A DNA stretch of 64,000 nucleotides from Clostridium sp. D43t1_170807_H7 (GCF_015555905.1 NZ_JADNLK010000003.1:62001-126000); one strand, 5' to 3'; positions 1 to 8,792 are shown, counted from the first letter of the stretch. A program made the numbers and translations. The notes: generated by a model not told the origin, from the letters alone.

Positions 1-347
1 GCACCATGAATAGCAACCATATCCCTTTGAAGCATTATAAATCCTAAGCAACTACACATAATATATACTTTCATAAGCTGCATGTCCGCATTTTCACAAA
101 CTTCAACTTCTATGCTATTTCCATTTGTTATACAATATGTAGCTATATTATTTATATGAAACCATATTTTATCTTTAAATAATTGTATATTGCATCCCTC
201 TGAAATTTTATCCTTTATTTCTTTTTGCATTTTACTATACCTTATAGTAACTATATCTTTATTTTCTATTCTATCTATCTTTTCAAATTCCTGAATTTCT
301 ATTTCTGATTTAATATTTAATCCATAAACATAATAATTATTTATCAC
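1..347 (-). CDS. HPr-kinase-like protein of RiPP clusters, N-terminal part
   Basis: Partial gene: about 115 codons from a GTG start at 347 run off the left edge. The start is set by GAGGT (356-360), 8 nt upstream; the first in-frame ATG is about 40 codons in, too late. The visible part has the usual N-terminal shape of HprK-like kinases found in peptide clusters: an opening NNYYVYGLNIKSE, a beta-rich middle, then a helical stretch ending in QRDMVAIHG. In the family, that last segment (consensus LHxSAV/HGGA) lies just before the P-loop. The P-loop itself is outside the window. In paeninodin-type lasso peptide clusters such kinases phosphorylate the C-terminal Ser of the precursor; the substrate here is unknown. 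The two small proteins and the nucleotidyltransferase upstream fit a shared pathway. Family fairly sure, substrate inferred. Confidence 0.7.
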   Translation of the reverse strand, partial: MINNYYVYGLNIKSEIEIQEFEKIDRIENKDIVTIRYSKMQKEIKDKISEGCNIQLFKDKIWFHINNIATYCITNGNSIEVEVCENADMQLMKVYIMCSCLGFIMLQRDMVAIHG

Positions 348-469
348 TAAACTTTACCTCGCTTATACTTTATGTAATATATGTAATTTATAACATAATT
401 ATACACTCTTATTGATTAATAATAAATTATTATTTAGTAGTAGTTTTTAATAAAAAAGTATTACTTAAT

Positions 470-505
470 AAAAAGCCAACACTATTATTAGTGATGGCTT
501 TTTAT
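470..505 (-). terminator. Hairpin terminator after the first small-protein gene
   Basis: Stem AAAAGCCA (471-478) pairs with TGGCTTTT (495-502), and CACTA (480-484) pairs with TAGTG (489-493) inside it, with one mismatch between the two. A/T runs flank both sides, so it can work in either direction. It lies 19 nt past the stop of the 94-aa gene ending at 524. Confidence 0.8.
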
Positions 506-523
506 TATAATTATTATTAAATT

Positions 524-808
524 CTAAGATACTCTACCAAAATCTAATTCTTCACCAATCATTGGTCTTCCTGAATGAGCCTCTTCACAATGTAGTCTCC
601 AATTTGCTCTAGCTTCTTCTAATGTTGCTCCCCATATTGACTTTCCACATGGTTCAGTAATAACTATTTTATCATTAGCGTCTCTATGTCCAATTCCTCT
701 GCAAATTAAAGTTGCTCTTGTATTTGTAGTATAGTAAACACCTTCTCCATCGTTTGTATGATGTAATTCTAATCCTAAAAATCTAGGATTTTCCCATATC
801 TTTTTCAT
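524..808 (-). CDS. 94-aa small protein with leader-like N-terminus, copy 1 (possible RiPP precursor)
   Basis: Function not recognised. The N-terminus MKKIWENPRFLGLELHHTND resembles leaders of Firmicute RiPP precursors, which carry an aromatic-x-x-Pro-x-x-Leu ... Thr pattern read by PqqD-like recognition proteins. The rest is not lasso-like: it carries Cys36, Cys54, His73, Cys74 and His78 and ends in GRVS. It is a gapless paralogue of the 94-aa protein at 1092-1376, with about 59 of 94 positions identical by hand count. All Cys and the paired His are conserved, which suggests metal binding or Cys modification. RBS GAAGGAG lies 8 nt before the ATG. It has its own terminator, and an HprK-like kinase gene lies downstream on the same strand. 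Alternative reading: a small zinc-binding protein with no RiPP role. Confidence 0.65.
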   Translation of the reverse strand: MKKIWENPRFLGLELHHTNDGEGVYYTTNTRATLICRGIGHRDANDKIVITEPCGKSIWGATLEEARANWRLHCEEAHSGRPMIGEELDFGRVS

Positions 809-1005
809 TTCTTTTCTCCTTCATTTATTATTTTTTATTCATATAGTTTGTTTTGCATTAACAATTATAACATTTTATTACATATTATGTAAATTACACT
901 TTATTATTATATTTTCTTTTTCAATAACTACTCATTATTGACTACTCCCCTCTTTAAGATACGTTATTAAAATTCATTCAGTTACCCTACTAGACGTACA
1001 TAATA

Positions 1006-1038
1006 GAAAAACCCCCTGTTCTTAAATAGGGGTTTTTC
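1006..1038. terminator. Strong bidirectional hairpin between the two small-protein genes
   Basis: GAAAAACCCC (1006-1015) pairs with GGGGTTTTTC (1029-1038) around a 13-nt loop. It lies just beyond the weaker hairpin that follows the copy-2 gene and may insulate the two small-protein genes, which would then need separate promoters. Confidence 0.75.
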
Positions 1039-1046
1039 AACAAAAT

Positions 1047-1078
1047 GAAAATCATCACTAATATTAATGATGACTTTC
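1047..1078 (-). terminator. Hairpin directly after the copy-2 gene
   Basis: GAAA-TCATCA (1047-1057) pairs with TGATGA-TTTC (1068-1078), with small mismatches and an AT-only tip. It begins 14 nt past the stop at 1092. Its loop sequence resembles the hairpin after copy 1, so the duplication that made the two genes probably included the 3' hairpin. Confidence 0.55.
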
Positions 1079-1091
1079 TATTAAATGAACT

Positions 1092-1376
1092 CTAAGATAT
1101 TCTTCCTACAACAAGTTCATCACCAATAGGTGGATCATTTGGATGAACCTCTGCACAGTGTTTATACCAATTTGCTCTAGCCTCATCTAGTGTTGCTCCG
1201 AATATATGCTCTCCACAATGCTTATCAATAGTCACCTTTCCATCAGCGCCAATACTTCCAACACCTCTACACACTAAAGTTGCTCTTGCTTTACTACTAT
1301 AATAAACACCTTGCCCATCATTAGTATGATGTAATTCTAGTCCTAAAACTCTAGGATTTTCCCATGCCTTTTTCAT
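1092..1376 (-). CDS. 94-aa small protein with leader-like N-terminus, copy 2 (possible RiPP precursor)
   Basis: Paralogue of the 94-aa protein at 524-808 with identical length and no gaps. The N-terminal 20 residues differ only at positions 4 and 10. Conserved: Trp5, Pro8, Leu11, Thr18, Cys36, Cys54, His73, Cys74 and His78, plus the block GATLxEARANW at 60-70. Variable: residues 27-30, 41-53 and 79-83, so change is concentrated in loops between the Cys/His positions. That suits either a modified core or a binding surface. RBS GAGGGG lies upstream of the ATG. Gene order on the strand is nucleotidyltransferase, copy 2, copy 1, HprK-like kinase. No function is assigned. Confidence 0.65.
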   Translation of the reverse strand: MKKAWENPRVLGLELHHTNDGQGVYYSSKARATLVCRGVGSIGADGKVTIDKHCGEHIFGATLDEARANWYKHCAEVHPNDPPIGDELVVGRIS

Positions 1377-1730
1377 TAATTATTCACCCCTCACTTTATA
1401 ATTTTCGTAAACATTCTTAAACTACTTACTCCTAAATTTGCGCCCCAATTTAAAAATAAATATTTAAATATGTTATACTAATATTTTACCTTTTATTTAC
1501 TTTTATGTAAATAATTAATATTGCTTATTTATAAAAAAACTTATAATCTTTTATGCCTAATGCTAATTAATAACTCCAGATATCTTACTATCTAATCGAG
1601 CAAGAGAAAGTTACTATGACATCTGTTGTCTTCTAATAGTATGGACATCCTTATCTTTAGCTAGTAGTTCCAGCTACAATAGCACAACGACTTTCACCAT
1701 CAATTTGTTGTCCATGCTTGGCACACCACA
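1377..1730 (-). other. Gene-free stretch with a possible decayed reading frame
   Basis: No intact gene. On the minus strand, about 1669-1737 reads WCAKHGQQIDGESRCAIVAG in one frame up to a stop. A different frame just downstream reads DKDVHTIRRQQMS before a stop. Neither has a start codon or RBS. The protein-like composition suggests the 3' end of a gene broken by a frameshift, but I recognise no family. The half nearest 1377 is AT-rich and should hold the copy-2 promoter. Confidence 0.3.
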
Positions 1731-1766
1731 AAAAGAGTACTGTATTTAATACCACAGTACTCTTAA
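1731..1766 (-). terminator. Terminator of the nucleotidyltransferase gene
   Basis: AAGAGTACTGT (1733-1743) pairs perfectly with ACAGTACTCTT (1754-1764). It ends 10 nt past the stop of the gene at 1775. It separates that gene from the small-protein genes. Confidence 0.8.
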
Positions 1767-1774
1767 TATTTACA

Positions 1775-3004
1775 CTATAATTCCATCCAATCAAGCAACT
1801 TATTTCTATTAACAGCAGTAGCTGCCCCCTTAGTTAAAAATTCAAATTTATCCTTAAAACTATATTCACTAGTAAAAATTCCTACAAATAAATGATGAAT
1901 CCAAGCAATTGGAGCTAAAATCTTAAACTTCTTAGCATAACTATACTTATCTGACATATCACTAATTCTAGGAAAAATAAATCTAAAATATCTTTTCACA
2001 GCTCCTAATGTAGCATTACTATCCTTATCCTCGAAATTAAAAGCAACTTGAGTAGCAAATTGATTAGACATGTCTTTTTTACCATGTACTCCAGCTTCAA
2101 AAATCTCATCAATCAATGCCGCTACATATTTTTTATTATTTACAGACCTAATTTCTAACTCCTTAGGTATTTCTATATCAAATAACTTTTTACATAATAA
2201 AAACATAATTAAGCTGAATTTCTCAAAGCCATACATTCTTGCCTTCATTATAAAGCTATTCCAATCAATTTCTTCACCCTTCTTTTCAACAAGTACAACA
2301 AGATCACAAAGCTGCCTTACTCCAAATCCCGTCGCTGCAAGGTGAGCTGCCATATGCATACATAAATGTAATGCTAAATCTTCGTATGAAAGCGATAGAA
2401 CTTCTGCTTCCCCTACATTGACCTTTATAGCTCTCTTCCAAATTAATCTTTCATAATGTTCTAGCTCATTACTAAATCCATCTCTCTTAAATAAATTCCA
2501 ATGTAATTCAACAACTGGATATTTATGATGAACCAATGCTATGTGATGTGAAGCCTTATGATCCTCTAAATAAATATATCCCATTTCTATTAATAATTGC
2601 TTAACTTTTTCTACATCATCCTTATGAACTAAAATATCTGCATCACTCATAGTTCTTTGATCTGGTTGTGGATAAAAATCTCTTACAACTAGTCCTTTTA
2701 AAACAATTACTGGAATATTTTCTTCAGTAATTTTATTAAGAACAGTAGATAATCCTGAGATGTGCCTTGATTGTCCTATTCCTGTAATTGCAGCTTTTTG
2801 TTTTAATAAATTTATTCTATTTTCTCCAATTTTTGAGGCCAAATTACTTTTACGTAAAGCTAAGTATATTATTCCTTCGACCTTGTGCTTATTAGCTAAA
2901 TCTATTACTTCATTCCAATCAACATTCTCATATACTTTATCTGCTCTCTTTCCTCTAATGCCTGCAGATAAAATATCTACAAACTGTTTTTGTGCATTAT
3001 TCAT
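1775..3004 (-). CDS. Nucleotidyltransferase-family protein (NTP_transf_5 type)
   Basis: 409 aa. The central motif set VLKGLVVRDFYPQPDQR followed by MSDADILV is the hallmark of the NTP_transf_5 group (PF14907): KG, then YP, then R, then DxD. The Asp pair should bind metal as in other polymerase-beta-fold nucleotidyltransferases. The N-terminal ~95 residues and the C-terminal ~200 are helical. The group recurs in RiPP, polysaccharide and antibiotic loci; a member (PadeN) accompanies the HprK-like kinase in the paeninodin lasso cluster, which is why I link it to the genes at 1-1376. It has its own RBS and terminator, so it is probably a separate transcript. Substrate unknown. Confidence 0.8.
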   Translation of the reverse strand: MNNAQKQFVDILSAGIRGKRADKVYENVDWNEVIDLANKHKVEGIIYLALRKSNLASKIGENRINLLKQKAAITGIGQSRHISGLSTVLNKITEENIPVIVLKGLVVRDFYPQPDQRTMSDADILVHKDDVEKVKQLLIEMGYIYLEDHKASHHIALVHHKYPVVELHWNLFKRDGFSNELEHYERLIWKRAIKVNVGEAEVLSLSYEDLALHLCMHMAAHLAATGFGVRQLCDLVVLVEKKGEEIDWNSFIMKARMYGFEKFSLIMFLLCKKLFDIEIPKELEIRSVNNKKYVAALIDEIFEAGVHGKKDMSNQFATQVAFNFEDKDSNATLGAVKRYFRFIFPRISDMSDKYSYAKKFKILAPIAWIHHLFVGIFTSEYSFKDKFEFLTKGAATAVNRNKLLDWMEL

Positions 3005-3150
3005 ATTATATCCTCCTAATACCCCTCAAAACAAATAACCATAATATTACTTATTTTACATAACTAACTATTTTATATTATATCAATTTATTACTTTTTT
3101 GTATATGATATTAATGATACTATTTATCAATTATTTAAATCTCTATACAA

Positions 3151-3212
3151 AAAAGAACTTTTAAAGCTTTTCCTATCTTTACTATGTTAGGTACCTTAAA
3201 AGTTCTTTTCTA
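3151..3212 (-). terminator. Terminator of the metallophosphoesterase gene
   Basis: AAAAGAACTTTTAA (3151-3164) pairs with TTAAAAGTTCTTTT (3196-3209) across a loop of about 30 nt. It lies just past the stop at 3229. Confidence 0.65.
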
Positions 3213-3228
3213 TTATTTATATATCATT

Positions 3229-4095
3229 TTATTTGCTCTTTAAAGTAATTACTGTAATTTCTGGATTATTAAAAAGTCTTAACTTAAATGATGATGTTCC
3301 TATTCCTCTATTTACTATCATTATAGATCCATTAACTTTAAATTTACCTGCAGCATATTTAGGAAATATGGTTCTTTCCGGTGATAAAAGTCCAATATTA
3401 GTAAATGGAATTCTTACAATTCCACCATGCATATGACCGCATAAAACAAGATCTGCTCCCCATTGACTATATTGCTTAATAAATGTTGGTGTATGTGCCA
3501 ACAATATATTAAATTTCTCTTCATTAGCCTCAGGTAATGTCTTCTCAACATAATTTTTTTCTAATTGAAACTTATTTACATAAAGTCCTGTTGCTCCATC
3601 TAAAGGAAGGTTTATCCCATATAAATTAATAGATTTATCTCCCTTATATATCTCTATATAATCATTTTTTATAGTAGTAACTCCTAACTCTTTCATAAAT
3701 TCAATAAAAGCTACATATTTTCCTGGACGTAAAATTTCAGCTAAATGTTCATGATTACCATCAATATAGTATATAGGATATAGCTCTGCTAATGATTTAA
3801 TTAAAATTTTAACCTCTTCTATATCTTCTATATCCCAACTTACCATATCTCCAGTCATTACAATTATATCTGGATTAATGTCTTTTACTTTATTTATTAT
3901 ATCTTCTGTTGTATTTCTATAGCCTTGACTATGAAAATCTGATAATTGAACTATTTTAAACCCATTAAATTCTTCTGGTATTTTTTCATTTGAGATTGTA
4001 TATTTTGTTACATCTATTTTATTAATAAAACACATAACTATACTTATAAAAATTAAAACTATGCAGATTGATACTATAATTTTCTTATTTTTCAT
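3229..4095 (-). CDS. Membrane-anchored metallophosphoesterase (YkuE/YaeI type)
   Basis: 288 aa from the ATG at 4095. TGGAGG sits 6 nt upstream, so an in-frame ATG 13 codons earlier is rejected. One membrane segment (about residues 5-25) is followed by a calcineurin-like phosphoesterase domain with its metal ligands: SDFH (Asp53, His55), GD (82-83), GNHEH (113-117), LLAHTP and near the end CGHMHGG. The active site should face outside the membrane. Relatives act on phosphodiester or pyrophosphate bonds of lipids or nucleotides; YkuE is secreted and cell-wall linked. It lies 57 nt downstream of the DUF218 gene and may be co-transcribed with it. Family certain, substrate unknown. Confidence 0.9.
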   Translation of the reverse strand: MKNKKIIVSICIVLIFISIVMCFINKIDVTKYTISNEKIPEEFNGFKIVQLSDFHSQGYRNTTEDIINKVKDINPDIIVMTGDMVSWDIEDIEEVKILIKSLAELYPIYYIDGNHEHLAEILRPGKYVAFIEFMKELGVTTIKNDYIEIYKGDKSINLYGINLPLDGATGLYVNKFQLEKNYVEKTLPEANEEKFNILLAHTPTFIKQYSQWGADLVLCGHMHGGIVRIPFTNIGLLSPERTIFPKYAAGKFKVNGSIMIVNRGIGTSSFKLRLFNNPEITVITLKSK

Positions 4096-4152
4096 TTTTG
4101 CCTCCAATCGAAAAGAACTATATAAACTTATCATATATGAAAAAAATAAATA

Positions 4153-4749
4153 CTATATATATCCCTTTACCCAATAACCCATAAGCTTTAAATATTCACT
4201 TATGACCATAAGAACACTATCACCACTTGTCCACCATTTAGTAGTAAACTTTTCTTCTTTAGATGGAGTTACAGTTACAGATACTTTCTCTCCATCTATT
4301 AATGTATTTTCTAAAGATTTTTCCATAGCTAGTTTTGATCTTCTTGTATGATAATCAGATGTTACTACTATTACTGATTTAAAATTGTTTTCTTCTATTA
4401 TATCCCTTGTAAATTCAGCATTTTCATTAGTCGTTGATGCTTCATCATCAATAAGTATTTTGTTTTCATCTACTCCTAATTTTATTGCATGATTTTTCAT
4501 TAATTCTGCCATTGTTACATCATCATATACCTTTCCCCCTGAAAGTATTAAGTAATCAGCATATCCTTCCTTTAAAAGTTCTACTGCCCTTTCAGTTCTT
4601 GCTCCACTATCTCCACTAAAAACTGCTATTGCATCTGCTTTTTCTAATTTATCTGATTCCACTAAAAACCTTCCTAGATTTAATCCTATAATTACTATTA
4701 ATACTGCTGTAACTATTATTAAAATAATAACTTTCCTTTTTTTACTCAT
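4153..4749 (-). CDS. YdcF/SanA-type DUF218 membrane protein
   Basis: 198 aa. An N-terminal membrane segment (about 7-26) is followed by a DUF218 domain: DAIAVFSGD, then ERAVELLKEGYADYLILSGG, a conserved acidic stretch (DEAST) and VTSDYHTRRSK near the C-terminus. Members of the ElyC/SanA/YdcF family are tied to envelope integrity and peptidoglycan or lipid-carrier metabolism, with no agreed reaction. RBS AGGAGAA lies upstream of the ATG. It is divergent from the beta-helix gene at 4914 and precedes the metallophosphoesterase on the same strand. Confidence 0.85.
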   Translation of the reverse strand: MSKKRKVIILIIVTAVLIVIIGLNLGRFLVESDKLEKADAIAVFSGDSGARTERAVELLKEGYADYLILSGGKVYDDVTMAELMKNHAIKLGVDENKILIDDEASTTNENAEFTRDIIEENNFKSVIVVTSDYHTRRSKLAMEKSLENTLIDGEKVSVTVTPSKEEKFTTKWWTSGDSVLMVISEYLKLMGYWVKGYI

Positions 4750-4852
4750 TAATTCTTCTCCTATTCCTTTAAATAAAAACCTTATTAAATTATTATATTA
4801 ATTATATAATCCCCAATATAAATTTAAACATTTTTTCTAAATATTTCAATAT

Positions 4853-4873
4853 TTTTAACAAAATATGTTAAAA
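4853..4873. promoter_or_regulatory. Small inverted repeat in the divergent intergenic region
   Basis: TTTTAACA (4853-4860) and TGTTAAAA (4866-4873) form a perfect 8-bp inverted repeat with a 5-nt spacer, 40 nt before the beta-helix ATG. It could be an operator or overlap the promoter. In such AT-rich DNA it may be chance. Confidence 0.3.
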
Positions 4874-4913
4874 TAAATTAATATCAATTTGTTATATTTA
4901 TAAGGAGGATTAA

Positions 4914-7634
4914 ATGAAGAAATTAAATAGAAAGAAATTTAATATATTTATAGCTGTACTTATACCATTATTAATAATCTTAACTATTACAACTACATTT
5001 TTAATTCAAAACCTAATATCTTATATTACTTATAAAGGCAATACTATAAATACAGATTCTATCTCACTTAAAGATATAAATTTAAATGAAGTACCTTATA
5101 TATCGACATATTATATAGAACCTAAGGTTTCTCCTAATGAAGATGTAATAATAAACTATTATGTAACAGATTATTATCATAAAGAATATACGGAAGAAGA
5201 TACTTCAGAAACATTCACCATAACAGTTAAAATAGATGGGCAAAAAGACATAGTTAAAAAGAATGTTAAAGCTGGTGACAACTCAATTAATATAGGAAGT
5301 TTCAAAAATCCAGGTGAACAAAAATTTTCAATAATAGCCACAGATCAGTATAGTCGTAACTCACATGAACTTTTTAATTTCTTTTTAGTAGAAGAAAAAA
5401 ATAAAGAAGAAAAAGAATATATAATGACAAAAGATGATTTAACTAAATATAATATTAAAAATATCGATACTTATGAAGATAAACATATTGCTACTCTTAA
5501 TTTAGAGGAACCTACTTCTAAAACAGTTAAAGCTGAACTTGAAAAAATAGCCTCTACTATAACTCCTAATTCTAATACTTATACTTGTATAATTGCAGAT
5601 ACTGTTGGTAATGGTGAAGCTGGAAACTGGTGGGGTGAAACTATAGTTAAGTATGCTGATGATTATAATAAAAATGTTGTAATGCAAGAATCTACTAACA
5701 CAAGAATTGGGCTTCAACAATTACTTGATGATATAAGTGCTAAAGGCTACTCATCTATTAAATTGTTACCTGGAACTTATAGAATTGATCATCAAGAAAG
5801 TATTTTTATTCCTTCAAACTTTAATTTAGATATGAATGGAGCAACTATTAAATTAAATCAATTTACTGGCGATAAGGCATTAATGATAACTCTTAACAAT
5901 ACTTTTGATTCACATGTTATTAATGGAACAATTGAAGGAGATTATTATAGTCATGACTATGCAAATTCTCCCAATAATTCTGAATGGGTAATGGGAATTA
6001 GTATTGGTAGTGAAGCTAAATATAGCTCTTTTGAAAACTTAGTTGTAAAAGATATAACTGGATATGGTGGTAGTAATGGCATTGCTAAATCTAGAGATGA
6101 ATCTTTATATTATACTTACACTAATCCAATTTCAATTGGTGATAGTTTTAAACTAGGTGATATTGATATAAAAACTGGTAAACTAATTGAGTCTACTAAT
6201 AGAACAACATCTGATTTTATTTCTATTGAAGGATATGATGGAATTGGTTATTTATCAGTTAGTAGGTATTTAGGATATCAAGGCAACTCCTGTAATACTT
6301 GGAATATGATTGCTCATTTTTATGATGGAGAGCAAAAATATATTTCTTCTGTTGATAGCTATTTTTATAGAAGAATTGGAGTTCCTGATGGTGCTAAATA
6401 TATTAAAGTCACAATTTTAGAAGAAAGTTATCCAACTGATTTATCAGTTCAATATTTTATGGTTCCCACTCATTGTTCATTTAAAAATATTAAATTTGAA
6501 AATAATAGATGTGTTGGGTTGGCCCAATCTGCCATGAAAGATATGTTAGTAGAAAACTGTGAATTTACTAAATGTGGTCAATCCTCTGCTAAATGTGCTT
6601 ATGATGCTGAAGATGGATGGGACATGATGCAAGATGTAACCTTTAGAAAACTTAATTTTCATGATAACCCTAATAATGATTTTTTAACTTGTGCAGGTCA
6701 TAATTTTGTAATTGAAGATATGATAGATGGAAAAGTGTACTTTTGGGAACGTACTAACTCTTATGTTGTTAGAAATTGTGATAATTTAGATAATGCTTCT
6801 TTAGGTCACACAAGTAGAAAACGTAGTGGTTATGTTAGATTTTATGATAATACCGTTAATGGCAATATTACTATTGGAGCAGCTGAAGAAAATGATATTT
6901 GGCCTCTTACTATTAAGGATTGTAATATTAATGGTAGAGCTGAAAATATTATTGATACTGGATTATATCTAAGATGTAATATTGATAAATCCAATAATAA
7001 AGATAATAATTGGAATACAGCCTTAGCTAATGGAAACTTTAAAGATTGCACTATTATAAATAAAAGCGGTGAAAATATAGGTGGAGTTTATGAAAATTGT
7101 ACCTTTGAAGACATAACTGGAAATATTCATGGAACTTTTGATATTAGTAATAGTACTATAAATAATTGGAGTACGTATGCTGGTGCTTATGAACCTAGTT
7201 ATACTTTTACTAATTGCAAACTTAATAACTTTGAAATTACCTTTGATTATTGGCATCAAGGAGCTACTACCTTATTTAATAATTGTGATATTAATAATGA
7301 AGATTTTTTATTGAAATTACCTCATTATAGTATGAAAAGGCCTATAAGTATAATTAATTCTTCTTTTATCTCTAATGGTAAGGATGGCATGATTGTATTT
7401 TATGATGATAGAACTGGTGGGTCTGCTGGTGAATTAGTTGAACAAGACATGCTTACTATTGAAAATAATAAAATAAGACTTGATAACTCTGAATATGTTG
7501 TTAGTGGTATTAATAAGGATACTGTTAATAATATTAATATTACTTTTAGGAGTAATGAGCTGTTATCTAAAGAGTTGAATTTATATACTAATAGTTGTAG
7601 TAACAATAATAACATAAAAATTACTAATAATTAA
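4914..7634 (+). CDS. Large membrane-anchored or secreted beta-helix protein, copy 1
   Basis: 906 aa. An uncleaved-looking hydrophobic segment (about 11-34) after a basic N-terminus sends it out of the cell. Residues ~58-160 look like an Ig-like beta sandwich. From about 215 the pattern is a right-handed beta-helix of the pectate-lyase or tail-spike kind: PGTYRIDHQE, FNLDMNGATIKLNQF, then many short NC/NN turns (ENCEF, KNIKF, TFRKL). The block EDGWDMMQD (~565-573) is kept in its paralogue at 11105 and is a candidate catalytic or metal site. Such proteins usually bind or cleave polysaccharide. RBS AAGGAGG lies before the ATG. It stands alone, with a terminator at 7645 and acyltransferase genes converging on it. 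A surface polysaccharide lyase or hydrolase is the likeliest role, but the family is not named. Confidence 0.75.
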   Translation: MKKLNRKKFNIFIAVLIPLLIILTITTTFLIQNLISYITYKGNTINTDSISLKDINLNEVPYISTYYIEPKVSPNEDVIINYYVTDYYHKEYTEEDTSETFTITVKIDGQKDIVKKNVKAGDNSINIGSFKNPGEQKFSIIATDQYSRNSHELFNFFLVEEKNKEEKEYIMTKDDLTKYNIKNIDTYEDKHIATLNLEEPTSKTVKAELEKIASTITPNSNTYTCIIADTVGNGEAGNWWGETIVKYADDYNKNVVMQESTNTRIGLQQLLDDISAKGYSSIKLLPGTYRIDHQESIFIPSNFNLDMNGATIKLNQFTGDKALMITLNNTFDSHVINGTIEGDYYSHDYANSPNNSEWVMGISIGSEAKYSSFENLVVKDITGYGGSNGIAKSRDESLYYTYTNPISIGDSFKLGDIDIKTGKLIESTNRTTSDFISIEGYDGIGYLSVSRYLGYQGNSCNTWNMIAHFYDGEQKYISSVDSYFYRRIGVPDGAKYIKVTILEESYPTDLSVQYFMVPTHCSFKNIKFENNRCVGLAQSAMKDMLVENCEFTKCGQSSAKCAYDAEDGWDMMQDVTFRKLNFHDNPNNDFLTCAGHNFVIEDMIDGKVYFWERTNSYVVRNCDNLDNASLGHTSRKRSGYVRFYDNTVNGNITIGAAEENDIWPLTIKDCNINGRAENIIDTGLYLRCNIDKSNNKDNNWNTALANGNFKDCTIINKSGENIGGVYENCTFEDITGNIHGTFDISNSTINNWSTYAGAYEPSYTFTNCKLNNFEITFDYWHQGATTLFNNCDINNEDFLLKLPHYSMKRPISIINSSFISNGKDGMIVFYDDRTGGSAGELVEQDMLTIENNKIRLDNSEYVVSGINKDTVNNINITFRSNELLSKELNLYTNSCSNNNNIKITNN

Positions 7635-7644
7635 TTACTCTATC

Positions 7645-7683
7645 AATGGGTATGTTATATATTCTACATACCCATTATCTTTT
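7645..7683 (+). terminator. Terminator of beta-helix gene copy 1
   Basis: AATGGGTATGT (7645-7655) pairs perfectly with ACATACCCATT (7666-7676), followed by TCTTTTT. It starts 11 nt past the stop. Confidence 0.9.
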
Positions 7684-7742
7684 TATTATAATTATTTTTA
7701 TAGTGTATAATTATATTTTATATTTAAGTACTCTTATTTTTA

Positions 7743-8792
7743 TTAGTTTTTAATATTTAATTTATTCACTACCTTATAATTTGTTAAAGTGCCTATTATT
7801 TTGAATTTAATTTTTTGTATTTCTCTATAACTTATATATGATAAAATAATAATAATTGGTGTATATATAATTTGCCAATGCTTTGTCATAGTTATGCTTG
7901 TTAAATTTAGCTTAAATAGAGCTATGTCTATAATATCTATAAATGCAATATGAATTAAATATATACCTACACTATTAGCACCTATATTCGTAATAAAACT
8001 CTCTTTTTTACTATCTCTAATTATACATAACATAAATAATAAAAAAGTTAATGGGATTGTAGAAATATAAAAATCAGCTGTTTTAGGAAAATAAATATCG
8101 TATAATCTCCTCTCTACGATAGATATTATTATAAAACCTAATATTACTATCATATATTTAAATGAAATTTTTTTACTAAATTTATTCTTTAGTAATTTCT
8201 CATTAATATTTATATAAACACCCATTACTGAGTAAAATAAACCTAAAAATATAGCATCCCTTGTTGTTTCAACTATTTCTAAGTCACTATTATATATAAA
8301 TATTCCTAATATATTTATTACTAATGTAATAATTATAAATTTATTTATCCAATTATTTTTTATAATTAAATATAATATTGGAATTATTATAATAGTTGAA
8401 CTTAAATACCATAAATGATATTTTATTATGCCTTTAGTATAATAAAGATCAATTATATTAAATTAGGAAAAATAGTCTTTATATCCATAAAACACATTAT
8501 TTCCATTTAGTATATTAGATATTGATGCAAGACTTAACCCTAAAATTATATAAAATATAGTCCAACTAATAAATAATTTAGCTATTTTAATAATATATTT
8601 TTTAGTATAATTCAAATTAAAGTTTCCATAAAATAAATATCCACTTTAAACAAAAAATAATGGAACTGCTACCCTAGAAACTACATTTATTATTGTACCA
8701 ATTGCATAATCCTTAAATGGTGATGTATGTATACATACTACAGCTATACAACATAAAAACTTCATTCTATCTATTGAATAATTTCTTTCCAT
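7743..8792 (-). pseudogene. Acyltransferase-3 family gene broken by two in-frame stops
   Basis: From the ATG at 8792 (RBS GGGGG just upstream) to the stop at 7743 a single frame of 349 codons encodes a membrane acyltransferase. It opens MERNYSIDRMKFLCCIAVVC with His at about 22, then PLFFV-stop-SGYLFYGN, the family's second signature. Two TAA codons interrupt it, at 8646-8648 (codon 49) and 8463-8465 (codon 110); there is no frameshift. Only the last 160 codons form an uninterrupted frame from an ATG, and these lack the conserved N-terminal His region. Full family length (~350) supports recent inactivation. It is last in a three-gene acyltransferase run. A sequencing error would have to occur twice. 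Confidence 0.85.

Noticed and set aside
1-3004. Standard lasso peptide cluster
   Set aside because: No cyclase, protease or exporter is visible and the small proteins lack a lasso-type core with Asp/Glu at position 7-9 after a Thr-x cleavage site; only accessory genes match.
2070-3038. Plus-strand reading frames opposite the nucleotidyltransferase gene
   Set aside because: They mirror a well-supported gene, have hydrophobic low-complexity translations and no RBS. The same holds for other antisense frames inside long genes.
7743-8225. Short functional acyltransferase of 160 aa
   Set aside because: It is the 3' part of a 349-codon frame interrupted by two stops and lacks the conserved N-terminal region.
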